Source: Ferrovibrio terrae (lineage in GTDB: Bacteria > Pseudomonadota > Alphaproteobacteria > Ferrovibrionales > Ferrovibrionaceae). Taken from it: DNA of 64,000 bases. The stretch spans positions 1,400,001-1,464,000 of the forward strand of contig NZ_CP041636.1 of NCBI RefSeq assembly GCF_007197755.1. Reading direction: 5' to 3'. The notes below the pieces were generated by a model. The model saw only the letters and a program-made list of their open reading frames with translations, did no database searches and was not told where the DNA came from. A program made the position numbers and the translations under genes. Positions 8,383-16,626 of the stretch are shown here, in pieces (positions within the stretch are counted from its first letter, which is position 1; each line of letters opens with the position of its first letter).

Positions 8383-9159
8383 ATGAGACTTGCTGGAAAA
8401 GTTGCCGTTGTCACCGGCGCGGCGCAGGGCATCGGCCGGGCTTGCGCCGAGCGCTTCCTGAAGGATGGCGCCAAGGTTGTGATCGGCGACGTCAACGAGG
8501 CCCAGCTGGCCAGCGCGGCCGCTGATCTGGGCAATCCAGGCGGGCTGGCAACCTTGCGCACCGATGTATCAAAACGCGCCGATGTCGATGCGCTGGTGAA
8601 ACTGGCCGCCGACAAGTTCGGCCGGCTCGATATCATCGTCAACAATGCCGGTATCGCCCGCAGCCAGCAGTTCCTCGACATCACCGAGGAAGACTTCGAA
8701 ACCGTTCTGGGCATCAACCTGAAGGGCGCCTTCTTCGGCACGCAGGCGGCGGCGCGGCAGATGATCAGCCAGGGCAGTGGTGGCGTGGTTATCAACATGT
8801 CGTCGGTCAATGCGCTGCTGGCGATCCCGACGCTCAGCACCTATGCAATGTCGAAGGGCGCCATGAACCAGCTGACCACCACGGCGGCGGTCGCGCTGGC
8901 GCCGCACAATATCCGTGTCGTCGGCATCGGTCCGGGCACGATCCTGACCGAGCTGGTGGCGCAGCAGATCATGACCTCGGATGCGGCGCGCAAGTCGGTG
9001 CTGTCGCGCACGCCGATCGGCCGCTGCGGCGAGCCCAGCGAAGTCGCTTCCGTGGCAGCTTTCCTCGCCAGCGAGGATGCGTCCTACGTCACCGGCCAGA
9101 CCGTGTATGTCGATGGCGGCCGGATGGTGCTGAACTACACGGTGCCGGTGAAGGACTAG
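8383..9159 (+). CDS. Short-chain dehydrogenase/reductase (SDR)
   Basis: A 258-residue classical SDR. The cofactor motif is TGAAQGIGRACAERFL near residue 12, followed by NNAGIA and the catalytic Ser-Tyr-Lys set (NMSSVNALLA, then YAMSK). The C-terminal part ends with ASYVTGQTVYVDGGRMVLNY, as in the FabG/glucose-dehydrogenase-like group. NAD(P)-dependent oxidoreduction of an alcohol or ketone is expected; the substrate is not predictable. GGGAAGATTCGAC precedes the ATG. It stands alone between the NHEJ operon and a tRNA gene. Confidence 0.9.
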   Translation: MRLAGKVAVVTGAAQGIGRACAERFLKDGAKVVIGDVNEAQLASAAADLGNPGGLATLRTDVSKRADVDALVKLAADKFGRLDIIVNNAGIARSQQFLDITEEDFETVLGINLKGAFFGTQAAARQMISQGSGGVVINMSSVNALLAIPTLSTYAMSKGAMNQLTTTAAVALAPHNIRVVGIGPGTILTELVAQQIMTSDAARKSVLSRTPIGRCGEPSEVASVAAFLASEDASYVTGQTVYVDGGRMVLNYTVPVKD

Positions 9160-9195
9160 GGCGGTAAAGTCGCTGATTTTCCGATATGGGAAAAT

Positions 9196-9272
9196 TGGCG
9201 TCCCCGGAGAGATTCGAACTCCCGACCCGCTGCTTAGGACGCAGCCGCTCTATCCAGCTGAGCTACGGAGAC
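9196..9272 (-). tRNA. tRNA-Arg (anticodon CCU)
   Basis: The minus strand folds into a full cloverleaf of 77 nt including an encoded 3' CCA. The acceptor stem is GTCTCCG with CGGGGAC. The D-arm is closed by GCTC and GAGC. The anticodon stem GCTGC/GCAGC closes the loop GTCCTAA, giving anticodon CCT after the invariant T33. The T-arm contains GTTCGAATC. It would read AGG arginine codons, which should be rare in this GC-rich genome. Confidence 0.97.
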
Positions 9273-9484
9273 GCACGCGGCGGACCCTAGCGCCTGTCCC
9301 CGTCTGCCGCAACCACCGCCGTCGCAAAGCCCGGGATTGGCGAGTTTTTCCGGCGGTTTGCGGCATATCCGAAAAGTAACTGCGTATCGGTGCCGGGGCG
9401 ATGGCAGAGTGCGCCTCGCCGGTCGACGTCCTCCTGCGCGGGGCCGTCTCTTCCCCAGGATCGCCGGCACAGCGAGGAGCGTCC

Positions 9485-9982
9485 ATGATGTCGCAGTCCT
9501 ATATCGATCTCGCCCGCCAGCATCTGCATGACGGCGCCAGCTTCATCGGCGTCGCCTCGATCACTCCGGCCATGACCGCCGGCATCGCCCCGCTGGAAGA
9601 CTGGATTGCCGCGATCGAGAATGCCTATCACGGCCTGCTCTGCCTCGTGGCCGCCCAGGCCAACCTGCATGCCATCGCGCCGATCACGGCCGCCGACCTG
9701 CAGGCGATCAGCGAAGAGCGCGGCATCGGCCAGCATGTGCGCGACCTGCTCGGCCCCTATTCCATCGGTCATCATGCCCCGCTGGCGAAAATGCCGGTGG
9801 CGGAACGCCTGCAGTTCCTCGGCCTGATCGTGCTCGAACTTCAGGTCGTGCAGGGAGATCTGGTCGCCCAGCAGCGCGACTGGGTGCTCGATGCCGTCGC
9901 CATGAGCGATATCGATGCCGCCATGCAGCGCCTGCTCACGGCTTTGCGCCTGGCCGAAACCGGCACGCAGCTGCGCCTTTAA
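9485..9982 (+). CDS. Hypothetical protein, helical, 165 residues
   Basis: Not recognised. The start at 9485 is supported by GCGAGGAGC just upstream. The product begins MMSQSYIDLARQHLHDGASF and is acidic and mostly helical, with no signal peptide or membrane segment. Long helices such as LPVAERLQFLGLIVLELQ-type stretches alternate with Ala- and Asp-rich segments. It is flanked by the tRNA gene and, after about 300 bp without a gene, by the convergent helicase gene. An antisense reading frame of similar span exists, but it lacks a ribosome-binding site and overlaps the tRNA neighbourhood, so the plus-strand gene is preferred. Confidence 0.55.
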   Translation: MMSQSYIDLARQHLHDGASFIGVASITPAMTAGIAPLEDWIAAIENAYHGLLCLVAAQANLHAIAPITAADLQAISEERGIGQHVRDLLGPYSIGHHAPLAKMPVAERLQFLGLIVLELQVVQGDLVAQQRDWVLDAVAMSDIDAAMQRLLTALRLAETGTQLRL

Positions 9983-10281
9983 GCCGGGCTGACCAGAAGG
10001 GTCATCCAGAGATGGCGCGGCGTCACCATCCTCCGGCAATAATTGCTGGCCGGTATAGCCGCTCCGGCTCGTCTGGCCGCAGCCGCTCGGTCCGGTCGCG
10101 GCGGCTGGCCGCGCATCCCGCAGCGAAACCGTCCCCCGCTTTCCAGGGCCGGCCCCAGCCACGCCGTCGTCATTCCGCGCGGGCTGTACCGCATATTCCG
10201 GCTGTGGGCGGTCCGCTCCAGCCGCCGACAGACGCGCGGCACTGACCGCGCTTTAAACCACGGATCGCCTGAAAGCGGAAA
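9983..10281. other. Gap without a recognisable gene
   Basis: These 299 bp lie between two convergent genes. Short reading frames exist on both strands, but none has a ribosome-binding site or a recognisable domain. There is no clear T-tailed hairpin. I see nothing here that can be named. Confidence 0.4.
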
Positions 10282-13200
10282 TCAGCGCTTCTTGCCGCCG
10301 CCTTTGTGCTGTGGCTTCTGCGGCTGCTTTTGCGCCTGCTGTTTCAGCGCCAGCAGCGCCGCGAAAGGCGAGTCGGCCATCTTGGCCTCGTCGGCCTTGC
10401 GTTTTTCCTGTTCGCGTTCGCGCTTGGCGACGATCGCCTTGTGCGAGCGTAAGTAAAGCGTGACGTCTTCCTTGGTCTCGGGGTCGCGCGCGGTGATGGT
10501 CTTGTAGCCCAGCGCCCAGAACAGGCGCTGCAGTTCCTCGGCCCCGCAACCGGCCAGGTTCATCCAGGCGGTGTCGGCGATGAAGCTGCCCGGTGGACCG
10601 AGGCGCTTCTTCGGCTTCGGCGCTGCTTCGGTTGGCGGCGCTGCCGGCGGCGCGGCATCGGCTTTCACGTGGGCGGCGAGCGCGGCCAGTGCGGCGGCCT
10701 CATCGACCGGTTCAATCGCAGCCGGCTCTTCTGCCACGGCCCCTTCTGCCAAGGCTTCTTCAATCTGCGTCTCTTCAGCAACCGCCTCCGGCTTTGCCGC
10801 CTCAGGCTTGCCGCCATGCCCAGATCTGTCTTTCTGGGGCTTGTCGTAGCCGGCCTTGCGCGAGGCCATCTCGGCCTGGCGCGCGCCTTCGGCGATGCGC
10901 TGCACGATGTCCAGGCGATAGGCCTGGCGTCCGGCCCGCAGGAAGCCTGCTGCCAGCCACCAGGCATCGTCGCGCCATTCCAGCAGCGGCACCGAGGTGA
11001 GCCCCGGCGTCGGCGGCGCGTCCGGCTCCTTGCCGTTGGCAATCGCCCAGAGCAGGGTCTTCAGCTGCGTCGGCTTGGGCTTCAGCAGTTTGGTGGCCAG
11101 GATATGCGTCTCGCCGAAGCTGACGCCCATCTTGCGCAAGGGATGCCGCTCTGCCTGGCCCATGTTGCGCACCAGATCGGACACATCGTCGCGTTTCAGC
11201 GCGCCCAGATTCTCGGCCAGCTGGAAAGCCAGGCCGCGTGCCGCGCCTTTCAGCTCGGCATCGCGCAGGCGATACAGATCGCCCAGATGCTGGCGCAGAT
11301 GGCGCTTCAGCCAGCCGGTCAGCTTCTCTTCCACCGCCTTGCGCGTCTCACTGGGCAGCTGGTCGTCGGCCAGCAGGCTGACCTTGGGCTCCAGCATCTC
11401 GTTGCCCTTGACCAGCACAGCCAGCGTCACCGCGTCCTTCTCGGGCGTGATGCGCAGGATGCCGCCCTCGGGCGACAGCGCAAAGGCGTCGTCGGACAAC
11501 TCGATCAGCGCAGCGGCGCGTTCGGCCAAAGCCGGGCCCAGCACGCGCAGGGCAGCCGAGCGCAGGATGCGGCGCTGTTCCACGGTGTCATGGCCGATCG
11601 GGCGGAAACGCAGGCCATGCAGGTGGCCGATGATCTCGCCTTCCACGGTCAGCGCGTCATCGTCGCCCAGCTTCACATCCAGCGTGGCCGGATCTTCCTC
11701 CAGCCCGCGACTCAGCACGCTGGTGCGGCGGTCGACAAAGCGCTCGGTCAGCTTTTCATGCAGTGCATCCGACAGGCGGTCCTCGATGGAGCGCGTCTTG
11801 CTCTGCCAGCTCAGCGGATCGTCCATCCAGCCGCCGCGATGCGTCACGGTCGTCCAGGTGCGGATATGCGCCAGCCGTTGCGACAGCGTGTCGATATCGC
11901 CATCGGTGCGGTCGATGTTGCGCAGCTGCCCCGCCACCCAGTCGCTGGGCAGCCGGCCATCGCGATCGCACAGATGCACATAGATCTGCGACAGCAGACG
12001 CGCATGGCTGTCATGCAGGTCCTTGGCGAAATCCGGAATCGCGCAGACCTGCCACAGCAGTTCGACGCGGTCCTTGGTTGTGGCACGCTCCTGCACGGCG
12101 GCATCTTCGCGCAGCGCCTGCAGTGACAGAAGGTCGTCGGCGTCGCGACCGCGCGTCAGGCTCTCGCGCGGCGGCGGCAGTTCCAGTGTTTTGATCAGGG
12201 CTTCCACGCTGCGGAAATCCAGATCGTTGTTGCGCCAGCGCGCCGCGGTCACCGGCTCGAAGCGATGATTCTCGATCCGCTCGATCAGGTCGGGGTCCAT
12301 CGCCGGGCAGTCGGCTGTCGTGCCAAACGTGCCGTTGCGCATGTGCCGGCCGGCGCGGCCGGCAATCTGCGCCACCTCGGCCGGCATCAGCGACCGCATG
12401 CCGACGCCATCGAACTTGGTCATCTCGGCAAAGGCCATGTGTTCGATATCGAGATTGAGGCCCATGCCGATGGCATCGGTCGCCACCATCACATCGACAT
12501 CACGATTCTGGAACAGCGCCACCTGGGCATTGCGCGCCCGCGGACTCAGCGCGCCCAGCACCACGGCCGCACCTCCCCGTTGGCGCCTTACCTGTTCGGC
12601 GATGGCATAGACGTCGCTGGCCGAGAAGGCCACGATGGCGGAACGCTTGGGCAGCCGCGACAGTTTCTTGGCGCCGGCATAGGTCAGCTGGGACAGGCGC
12701 GGCCGGGCGATGAATTCGGCATTCGGCACCAGCCGCTTGATCAGGCCGCGCATGGTGTCGGCGCCGAGGAACATGGTCTCTTCCATGCCCCGCGCATGCA
12801 GCAGGCGATCCGTGAAGACATGGCCGCGTTCGGCATCGGCGGCGAGCTGCACTTCGTCGATGGCGAGGAAGTCGTAAGCACGGTCGAGCGGCATCGCCTC
12901 GACCGTGCAGACGAACCACTGCGCACCCTTCGGGATGATCTTTTCTTCGCCGGTCACCAGCGCCACGGCGCGGTCGCCCTTGATCTGGACGGCCCGATCA
13001 TAAATTTCCCGCGCCAGCAGCCGCAGCGGCAAGCCGATGATGCCGCTGCGATGGCTCAGCATGCGCTCGACGGCCAGATGGGTCTTGCCGGTATTGGTCG
13101 GGCCCAGCACGCAGAGGATGCGGCCCTTCACGGTGGTTTTCAGCTCGGTCACGGCGGAAGCTTTCTGAAACGACCGCTCATCACTCCGGCGGCGCGGCAT
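10282..13200 (-). CDS. SUV3-like ATP-dependent RNA helicase
   Basis: A 972-residue superfamily-2 helicase. The Walker A motif VLGPTNTGKTH is near residues 31-41 and the DExx-box variant AIDEVQLAAD is near residue 115. Motif VI, EVAQIAGRAGRH, is near residue 280. This set matches mitochondrial SUV3, which unwinds RNA in the degradosome; alphaproteobacteria carry the bacterial homologues. After about residue 800 the chain becomes Ala/Glu/Lys-rich and disordered, then a short folded block (about 870-925) and a Lys/Gln-rich basic tail follow. The role is probably RNA turnover or RNP remodelling. The gene stands alone, convergent with the unknown gene at 9485. Confidence 0.88.
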   Translation of the reverse strand: MPRRRSDERSFQKASAVTELKTTVKGRILCVLGPTNTGKTHLAVERMLSHRSGIIGLPLRLLAREIYDRAVQIKGDRAVALVTGEEKIIPKGAQWFVCTVEAMPLDRAYDFLAIDEVQLAADAERGHVFTDRLLHARGMEETMFLGADTMRGLIKRLVPNAEFIARPRLSQLTYAGAKKLSRLPKRSAIVAFSASDVYAIAEQVRRQRGGAAVVLGALSPRARNAQVALFQNRDVDVMVATDAIGMGLNLDIEHMAFAEMTKFDGVGMRSLMPAEVAQIAGRAGRHMRNGTFGTTADCPAMDPDLIERIENHRFEPVTAARWRNNDLDFRSVEALIKTLELPPPRESLTRGRDADDLLSLQALREDAAVQERATTKDRVELLWQVCAIPDFAKDLHDSHARLLSQIYVHLCDRDGRLPSDWVAGQLRNIDRTDGDIDTLSQRLAHIRTWTTVTHRGGWMDDPLSWQSKTRSIEDRLSDALHEKLTERFVDRRTSVLSRGLEEDPATLDVKLGDDDALTVEGEIIGHLHGLRFRPIGHDTVEQRRILRSAALRVLGPALAERAAALIELSDDAFALSPEGGILRITPEKDAVTLAVLVKGNEMLEPKVSLLADDQLPSETRKAVEEKLTGWLKRHLRQHLGDLYRLRDAELKGAARGLAFQLAENLGALKRDDVSDLVRNMGQAERHPLRKMGVSFGETHILATKLLKPKPTQLKTLLWAIANGKEPDAPPTPGLTSVPLLEWRDDAWWLAAGFLRAGRQAYRLDIVQRIAEGARQAEMASRKAGYDKPQKDRSGHGGKPEAAKPEAVAEETQIEEALAEGAVAEEPAAIEPVDEAAALAALAAHVKADAAPPAAPPTEAAPKPKKRLGPPGSFIADTAWMNLAGCGAEELQRLFWALGYKTITARDPETKEDVTLYLRSHKAIVAKREREQEKRKADEAKMADSPFAALLALKQQAQKQPQKPQHKGGGKKR

Positions 13201-13236
13201 TATAGGGCGCTGCTTGCGCCTGCCTCAACTGCCGGG

Positions 13237-14337
13237 CTAAGGGCGATTGCGCCCCAGGCTGCCGCCATCCAGCGCCACGGTCTTCACCATGGCATAGACG
13301 GGTTTGCCGGGCCGGAGGCCGAGCCGGTCGGCTGACAGGCGCGTGATGCGGGCCAGCATGGTGTCGCCGTGGCAGTCCAGCCGCACTTCCACCTGCGGGC
13401 CGTCCCCGCTCGGTTTCAACTCGGCCACCGTGCCCTGCAGGATATTGAGCGCGCTGGTGTCCGGCGGCGGGCTCAGCGCCAGCGTCACATCGCGGGCGCG
13501 GATACGGATGCGTAAAGATGTGCCGATCGCGCGGCCCTCCAGCCTGGGCACCAGGAATTCGCCGGCGCGCGTCTGCAGCACGCTCAGGCCCCAGGCCTCG
13601 TCATGGCGAAGCAGCGTCGCGGCCAGCACCGCGCCGGCCTCGTAGCGCCCGGTCAGCGGAAACAGGTCGAGCCGCGCGGTCAGATCCTCGACGCTGCCGA
13701 CCGCCTGCACGCGGCCGTCCGACAGCAGCACCACCGTGTCGGCCAGCCGCGTCACTTCCGGGATGGCATGGCTGACATAGACGATGGGCAGCCGCAGCTC
13801 GTCGCGCAGACGCTCCAGATAGGGCAGGATCTCCTCCTTGCGCGCGCCATCCAGCGCGGCCAGCGGCTCGTCCATCAGCAGGAGCTCCGGGCGCGCCAGC
13901 AGCGCGCGGCCGATGGCGACGCGCTGCTTCTCGCCGCCCGACAGCGTGGCCGGCCGACGCTGCAGCAGCGGCGCGATGCCGAGCAGCGCGACGATATGGT
14001 CGAACTCGATATTGTCCTGCCGACGCGCAAAGAAGCGTCCGAACAGCAGGTTGTTGCGCACGGTCAGATGCGGGAACAGCCGCGCTTCTTGGAACACATA
14101 GCCGATGCGGCGCCGGTGCGGCGGCACATTGATGCCGGCCTGCGTGTCGTTCAGCACGCGACCGTTGATGCTGATGCGCGCGCGTCTGGGCGTCAGCAAC
14201 CCGGCGATGGCGTTGACCAGCGTGGTCTTTCCCGCGCCCGAACGGCCGAACAAGGCGGTCAGCCCCGGCGCGCAGGCAAACCGCGCCTGCAGCGCGAAGC
14301 CGCCATAGTCATGCGTGATGTCGACTTCGAGCGTCAT
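13237..14337 (-). CDS. modC: Molybdate ABC transporter ATP-binding protein ModC
   Basis: A 366-residue ATPase. The Walker A motif GRSGAGKTT is at about residues 31-39, the signature LSGGEKQRVAIGRALL is near 130 and Walker B is LLLMDEPLAALD. A C-terminal TOBE/Mop-like domain (about 295-360) contains LNILQGTVAELKPSG and MLARITRLSADRLGL, typical of ModC and able to bind oxyanion. The start overlaps the modB stop by 4 nt (ATGA), so translation is coupled. It energises molybdate uptake for molybdenum-cofactor enzymes. Confidence 0.95.
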   Translation of the reverse strand: MTLEVDITHDYGGFALQARFACAPGLTALFGRSGAGKTTLVNAIAGLLTPRRARISINGRVLNDTQAGINVPPHRRRIGYVFQEARLFPHLTVRNNLLFGRFFARRQDNIEFDHIVALLGIAPLLQRRPATLSGGEKQRVAIGRALLARPELLLMDEPLAALDGARKEEILPYLERLRDELRLPIVYVSHAIPEVTRLADTVVLLSDGRVQAVGSVEDLTARLDLFPLTGRYEAGAVLAATLLRHDEAWGLSVLQTRAGEFLVPRLEGRAIGTSLRIRIRARDVTLALSPPPDTSALNILQGTVAELKPSGDGPQVEVRLDCHGDTMLARITRLSADRLGLRPGKPVYAMVKTVALDGGSLGRNRP

Positions 14338-15023
14338 CCGAGGATTCTTCTCGCGCTGCGCCGCGCCAGCAGCTCGCTGAGCACCAGCGCGACGGCGGCG
14401 ATCACGATCGAGACCAGGGTCAGGCGCAGCGCCTGCGCGTCGCCGCCGGGCACCTGGGTAAAGCTGTAGATCGCGGTCGGCAGGGTCTGCGTCTCGCCGG
14501 GGATGTTGGAGACAAACGTCACCGTCGCGCCGAATTCACCGAAGGCGCGCGCGAAGCTCAGCACCACGCCGGCCAGTATTCCCGGTAAACTGAGCGGCAG
14601 TGTCACGGTCAGGAAGACCAGTGCGGGATGCGCGCCCAGCGTTCGCCCGGCGGCTTCGAGTTTCGGGTCGACGGCTTCCATCGACAGGCGGATGGCGCGC
14701 ACCAGCAGCGGAAAGCCCATCACCGCGCAGGCCAGGGCCGCGCCGGTCCAGCGGAAGGCGAAGACAATCCCGATCTCGGCGAGCCAGCCGCCAACCAGGC
14801 CGCGCCTGCCGAACAGCAGCAGCAGCAGATAGCCGGTGACGACCGGCGGGATGATCAGCGGCAGATGCACCAGCGCATCCAGCAGCGCCTTGCCGGGGAA
14901 GGTTTTGCGCGCCAATAGCCATGCAATCAGAACGCCAAACGGCAGACTGCCGATGGTGGCAACGCTCGCCACCTTGAGGCTCAGCAGGATCGCGGTGGTT
15001 TCTTCGGGGGTGAGGGTCATCAT
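14334..15023 (-). CDS. modB: Molybdate ABC transporter permease ModB
   Basis: A 229-residue inner-membrane permease with about five hydrophobic segments. The start MMTLTPEETTAILLSLKVAS is typical for ModB. The EAA loop that contacts ModC is present as LEAAGRTLGAHPALVFLTVTLPLSL. It overlaps modC by 4 nt. An intergenic palindromic repeat (15033-15105) sits between it and modA, which may lower or stabilise the downstream part of the transcript. Confidence 0.95.
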   Translation of the reverse strand: MMTLTPEETTAILLSLKVASVATIGSLPFGVLIAWLLARKTFPGKALLDALVHLPLIIPPVVTGYLLLLLFGRRGLVGGWLAEIGIVFAFRWTGAALACAVMGFPLLVRAIRLSMEAVDPKLEAAGRTLGAHPALVFLTVTLPLSLPGILAGVVLSFARAFGEFGATVTFVSNIPGETQTLPTAIYSFTQVPGGDAQALRLTLVSIVIAAVALVLSELLARRSARRILG

Positions 15024-15032
15024 CTCAAAACC

Positions 15033-15105
15033 GTCATGCCCGGGCTTGACCCGGGCATCTCAGGCAGGACTGCGAAAGATCCTCGGGTCAAGCCCGAGGA
15101 TGACG
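15033..15105. repeat. Paired palindromic intergenic element (modA-modB gap)
   Basis: Two GC-rich hairpins, GCCCGGGCTTGACCCGGGC and CCTCGGGTCAAGCCCGAGG, face each other across about 25 bp, with GTCAT and ATGAC at the outer ends. This makes a large inverted-repeat element inside the mod operon. Related halves occur at 15970-15996 and, more loosely, near 31188, 49824 and 59562, always between genes. Such GGGCTTGACCCGGG palindromes are common between genes in alphaproteobacteria. Confidence 0.75.
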
Positions 15106-15117
15106 ACTCTATAGTTA

Positions 15118-15891
15118 TCAATTCACCGCCGCCTGTGCCGGAATCACCGTGAAACCGTTCTTCTCGAACACGGCTTTCGCAGCATGGCTGCGCAGGGCGC
15201 CGAGCCAGGCGGCGGCCTGCGGATGCCGGCTCTCCACCAGCTGCGCGGCGGGATAGAGGATCGGCGGATGCGTGCTGGCCGGGAAAGCATCCAGCACGCG
15301 GACAGTCTTCTCTGCCGCCGCGTCGGTCGCGTAGACGATCCCGGCCGGCGCCTCGCCGCGCGCCACCAGCAGCAGCGTGGCGCGCACGTTCTCGGCCTGC
15401 GCGGTGCGGCCCGACACGCTGGGCCAGACCCGCAGCGCTTCGAGCGCCGCCTTGCCGTATTTGCCGGCCGGCACGGCATTGACGTCAGCCATCGCCAGTC
15501 GCCCGTCCCGGCCGAGCAGGCCGGCGAGGTCGAAGCCTGGCGCGATCTTCACACTGGCTTTGGAGTCGGATGGCGCGATCAGCACGATGCGGTTGCCCAG
15601 GAGCGTGCCGCGCGTGCCCGGCCGCAGCAGCTTTTTCTGGTCGAGATAATCCATCCAGTCGAGATCGGCCGAGAGGAACAGGTCGGCCGGCGCGCCGGAC
15701 TCGATCTGCCTGGCCAGCGCCGACGAGGCCGCATAGGAAATCTTCACATTGGCTGGCGGGATCACGCCCTGCGCCGCAGTGATCTCGTCCAGCGCCGTCT
15801 TCAGGGAGGCGGCGGCGAAGACCAGCAGGTTCTGTGCCTGGGCGGCAACGGGCATGAAAACGATCAGGACGGCCAGCAGCAGGCGGCGCAT
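15118..15891 (-). CDS. modA: Molybdate-binding periplasmic protein ModA
   Basis: A 257-residue exported binding protein with a signal peptide of about 20 residues ending AAQAQ. The mature chain begins NLLVFAAASLKTALDEI, the ModA hallmark with oxyanion-binding serines. Further family patterns are YAASSALARQIESGAPADLF and later DVNAVPAGKYGKAAL. It captures molybdate (or tungstate) and delivers it to ModBC. It is first in the modABC operon, and an inverted repeat 27 bp upstream of the start is a candidate regulatory site. Confidence 0.94.
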   Translation of the reverse strand: MRRLLLAVLIVFMPVAAQAQNLLVFAAASLKTALDEITAAQGVIPPANVKISYAASSALARQIESGAPADLFLSADLDWMDYLDQKKLLRPGTRGTLLGNRIVLIAPSDSKASVKIAPGFDLAGLLGRDGRLAMADVNAVPAGKYGKAALEALRVWPSVSGRTAQAENVRATLLLVARGEAPAGIVYATDAAAEKTVRVLDAFPASTHPPILYPAAQLVESRHPQAAAWLGALRSHAAKAVFEKNGFTVIPAQAAVN

Positions 15892-15917
15892 GATGACTCT
15901 CCGTTATGTCCCCAGGA

Positions 15918-15935
15918 CTATAACGGGCGTTATAG
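15918..15935. promoter_or_regulatory. Inverted repeat upstream of modA, candidate Mo-responsive operator
   Basis: CTATAACG and CGTTATAG form a perfect 8-bp inverted repeat separated by two bases, 27 bp upstream of the modA start. The half-site TATAACG resembles the half-sites of known ModE boxes, and a ModE-like gene is the next gene on this strand. Binding is inferred. Confidence 0.5.
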
Positions 15936-15969
15936 CCGTACGGCAATAGCGAAGCTTTATCTGGATCGT

Positions 15970-15996
15970 TACCCCGGGCTTGGCCCGGGATGACGA
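15970..15996. repeat. Single palindromic intergenic repeat copy
   Basis: A single hairpin CCCCGGGCTTGGCCCGGG followed by ATGACGAC, related to half of the element at 15033-15105. It lies directly downstream of the ModE-like gene and may double as its transcript end. Confidence 0.6.
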
Positions 15997-16005
15997 CTAC
16001 GTTGT

Positions 16006-16380
16006 CTATTTCCGCCGCAGCCTGTGCAGCGCCGCGACCTGCTTTGCGCAGGCTTTCTCGGTGGCCGCCGTCATCGCCTGATACTGCGCCAGCACCTGCC
16101 GGCCCAGCGTGGTCAGCTGCGCGCCGCCGCCGGCCTTGCCGCCGGTGGCCGCCTGCACCAGCGGCGCTTTGAAATAGCCGTTCAGCGTTTCCACCAGCTG
16201 CCAGGCGCGTTTGTAGCTCATGCCCATGGCGCGACCGGCCGCCGAGATCGAGCCTGTGGCGGCGATGCGCTCCAGCAGCTCGCCCTTGCCGGGGCCGAGA
16301 AACACGCCGGGTGCCAGCACCACGCGCAGCCGCGTGGCTGATATGGGCTTGAGAGTCTTTTTCGCTGCAACCTTTGCCAT
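16006..16380 (-). CDS. ModE-like winged-helix regulator lacking the Mop domain
   Basis: A 124-residue DNA-binding protein. It has the ModE N-terminal pattern FLGPGKGELLERIAATGSIS, followed by AAGRAMGMSYKRAWQLVETL, and then the wing with GGKAGGGAQLTTLGRQVL. Full ModE is about 260 residues with two Mop/TOBE domains that bind molybdate; these are absent, so this is the DNA-binding half only. Such short forms exist in several proteobacteria, and how they sense molybdate is unclear. It was started at the ATG at 16380, where similarity to the family begins. It is upstream of modABC on the same strand and probably controls it. Confidence 0.85.
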   Translation of the reverse strand: MAKVAAKKTLKPISATRLRVVLAPGVFLGPGKGELLERIAATGSISAAGRAMGMSYKRAWQLVETLNGYFKAPLVQAATGGKAGGGAQLTTLGRQVLAQYQAMTAATEKACAKQVAALHRLRRK

Positions 16381-16626
16381 GGCGCGACTACAGCACAGCC
16401 GCGATAGCAGGCGCCAGTCGCCGCCGCGCTTCGAGGCAAAAATCGGGCAGGTCACCGCCTGTTCCCAAGGCATTCGCCCCGATGTGACCGCTATGGGGCA
16501 TTTGCAGCCAAGTTCGGCACCCCTTGTGCGCCAACGGGTTTTTATCTGTGGCAGCGGTTCGCCGCCGCGGGACTGAACCTGCGCGGCAGCTTTTGCTGAC
16601 GATCCCCTCAGACAGGAGAAATGCAG

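Noticed and set aside
9160-9300. Integrated element at the tRNA-Arg gene
   Set aside because: No integrase gene or repeated 3' tRNA end was seen in the window.
9287-10242. Minus-strand frames over the gene at 9485 and the following gap
   Set aside because: No ribosome-binding site, no domain, and basic low-quality composition; the plus-strand frame at 9485 has GAGGAG in front.
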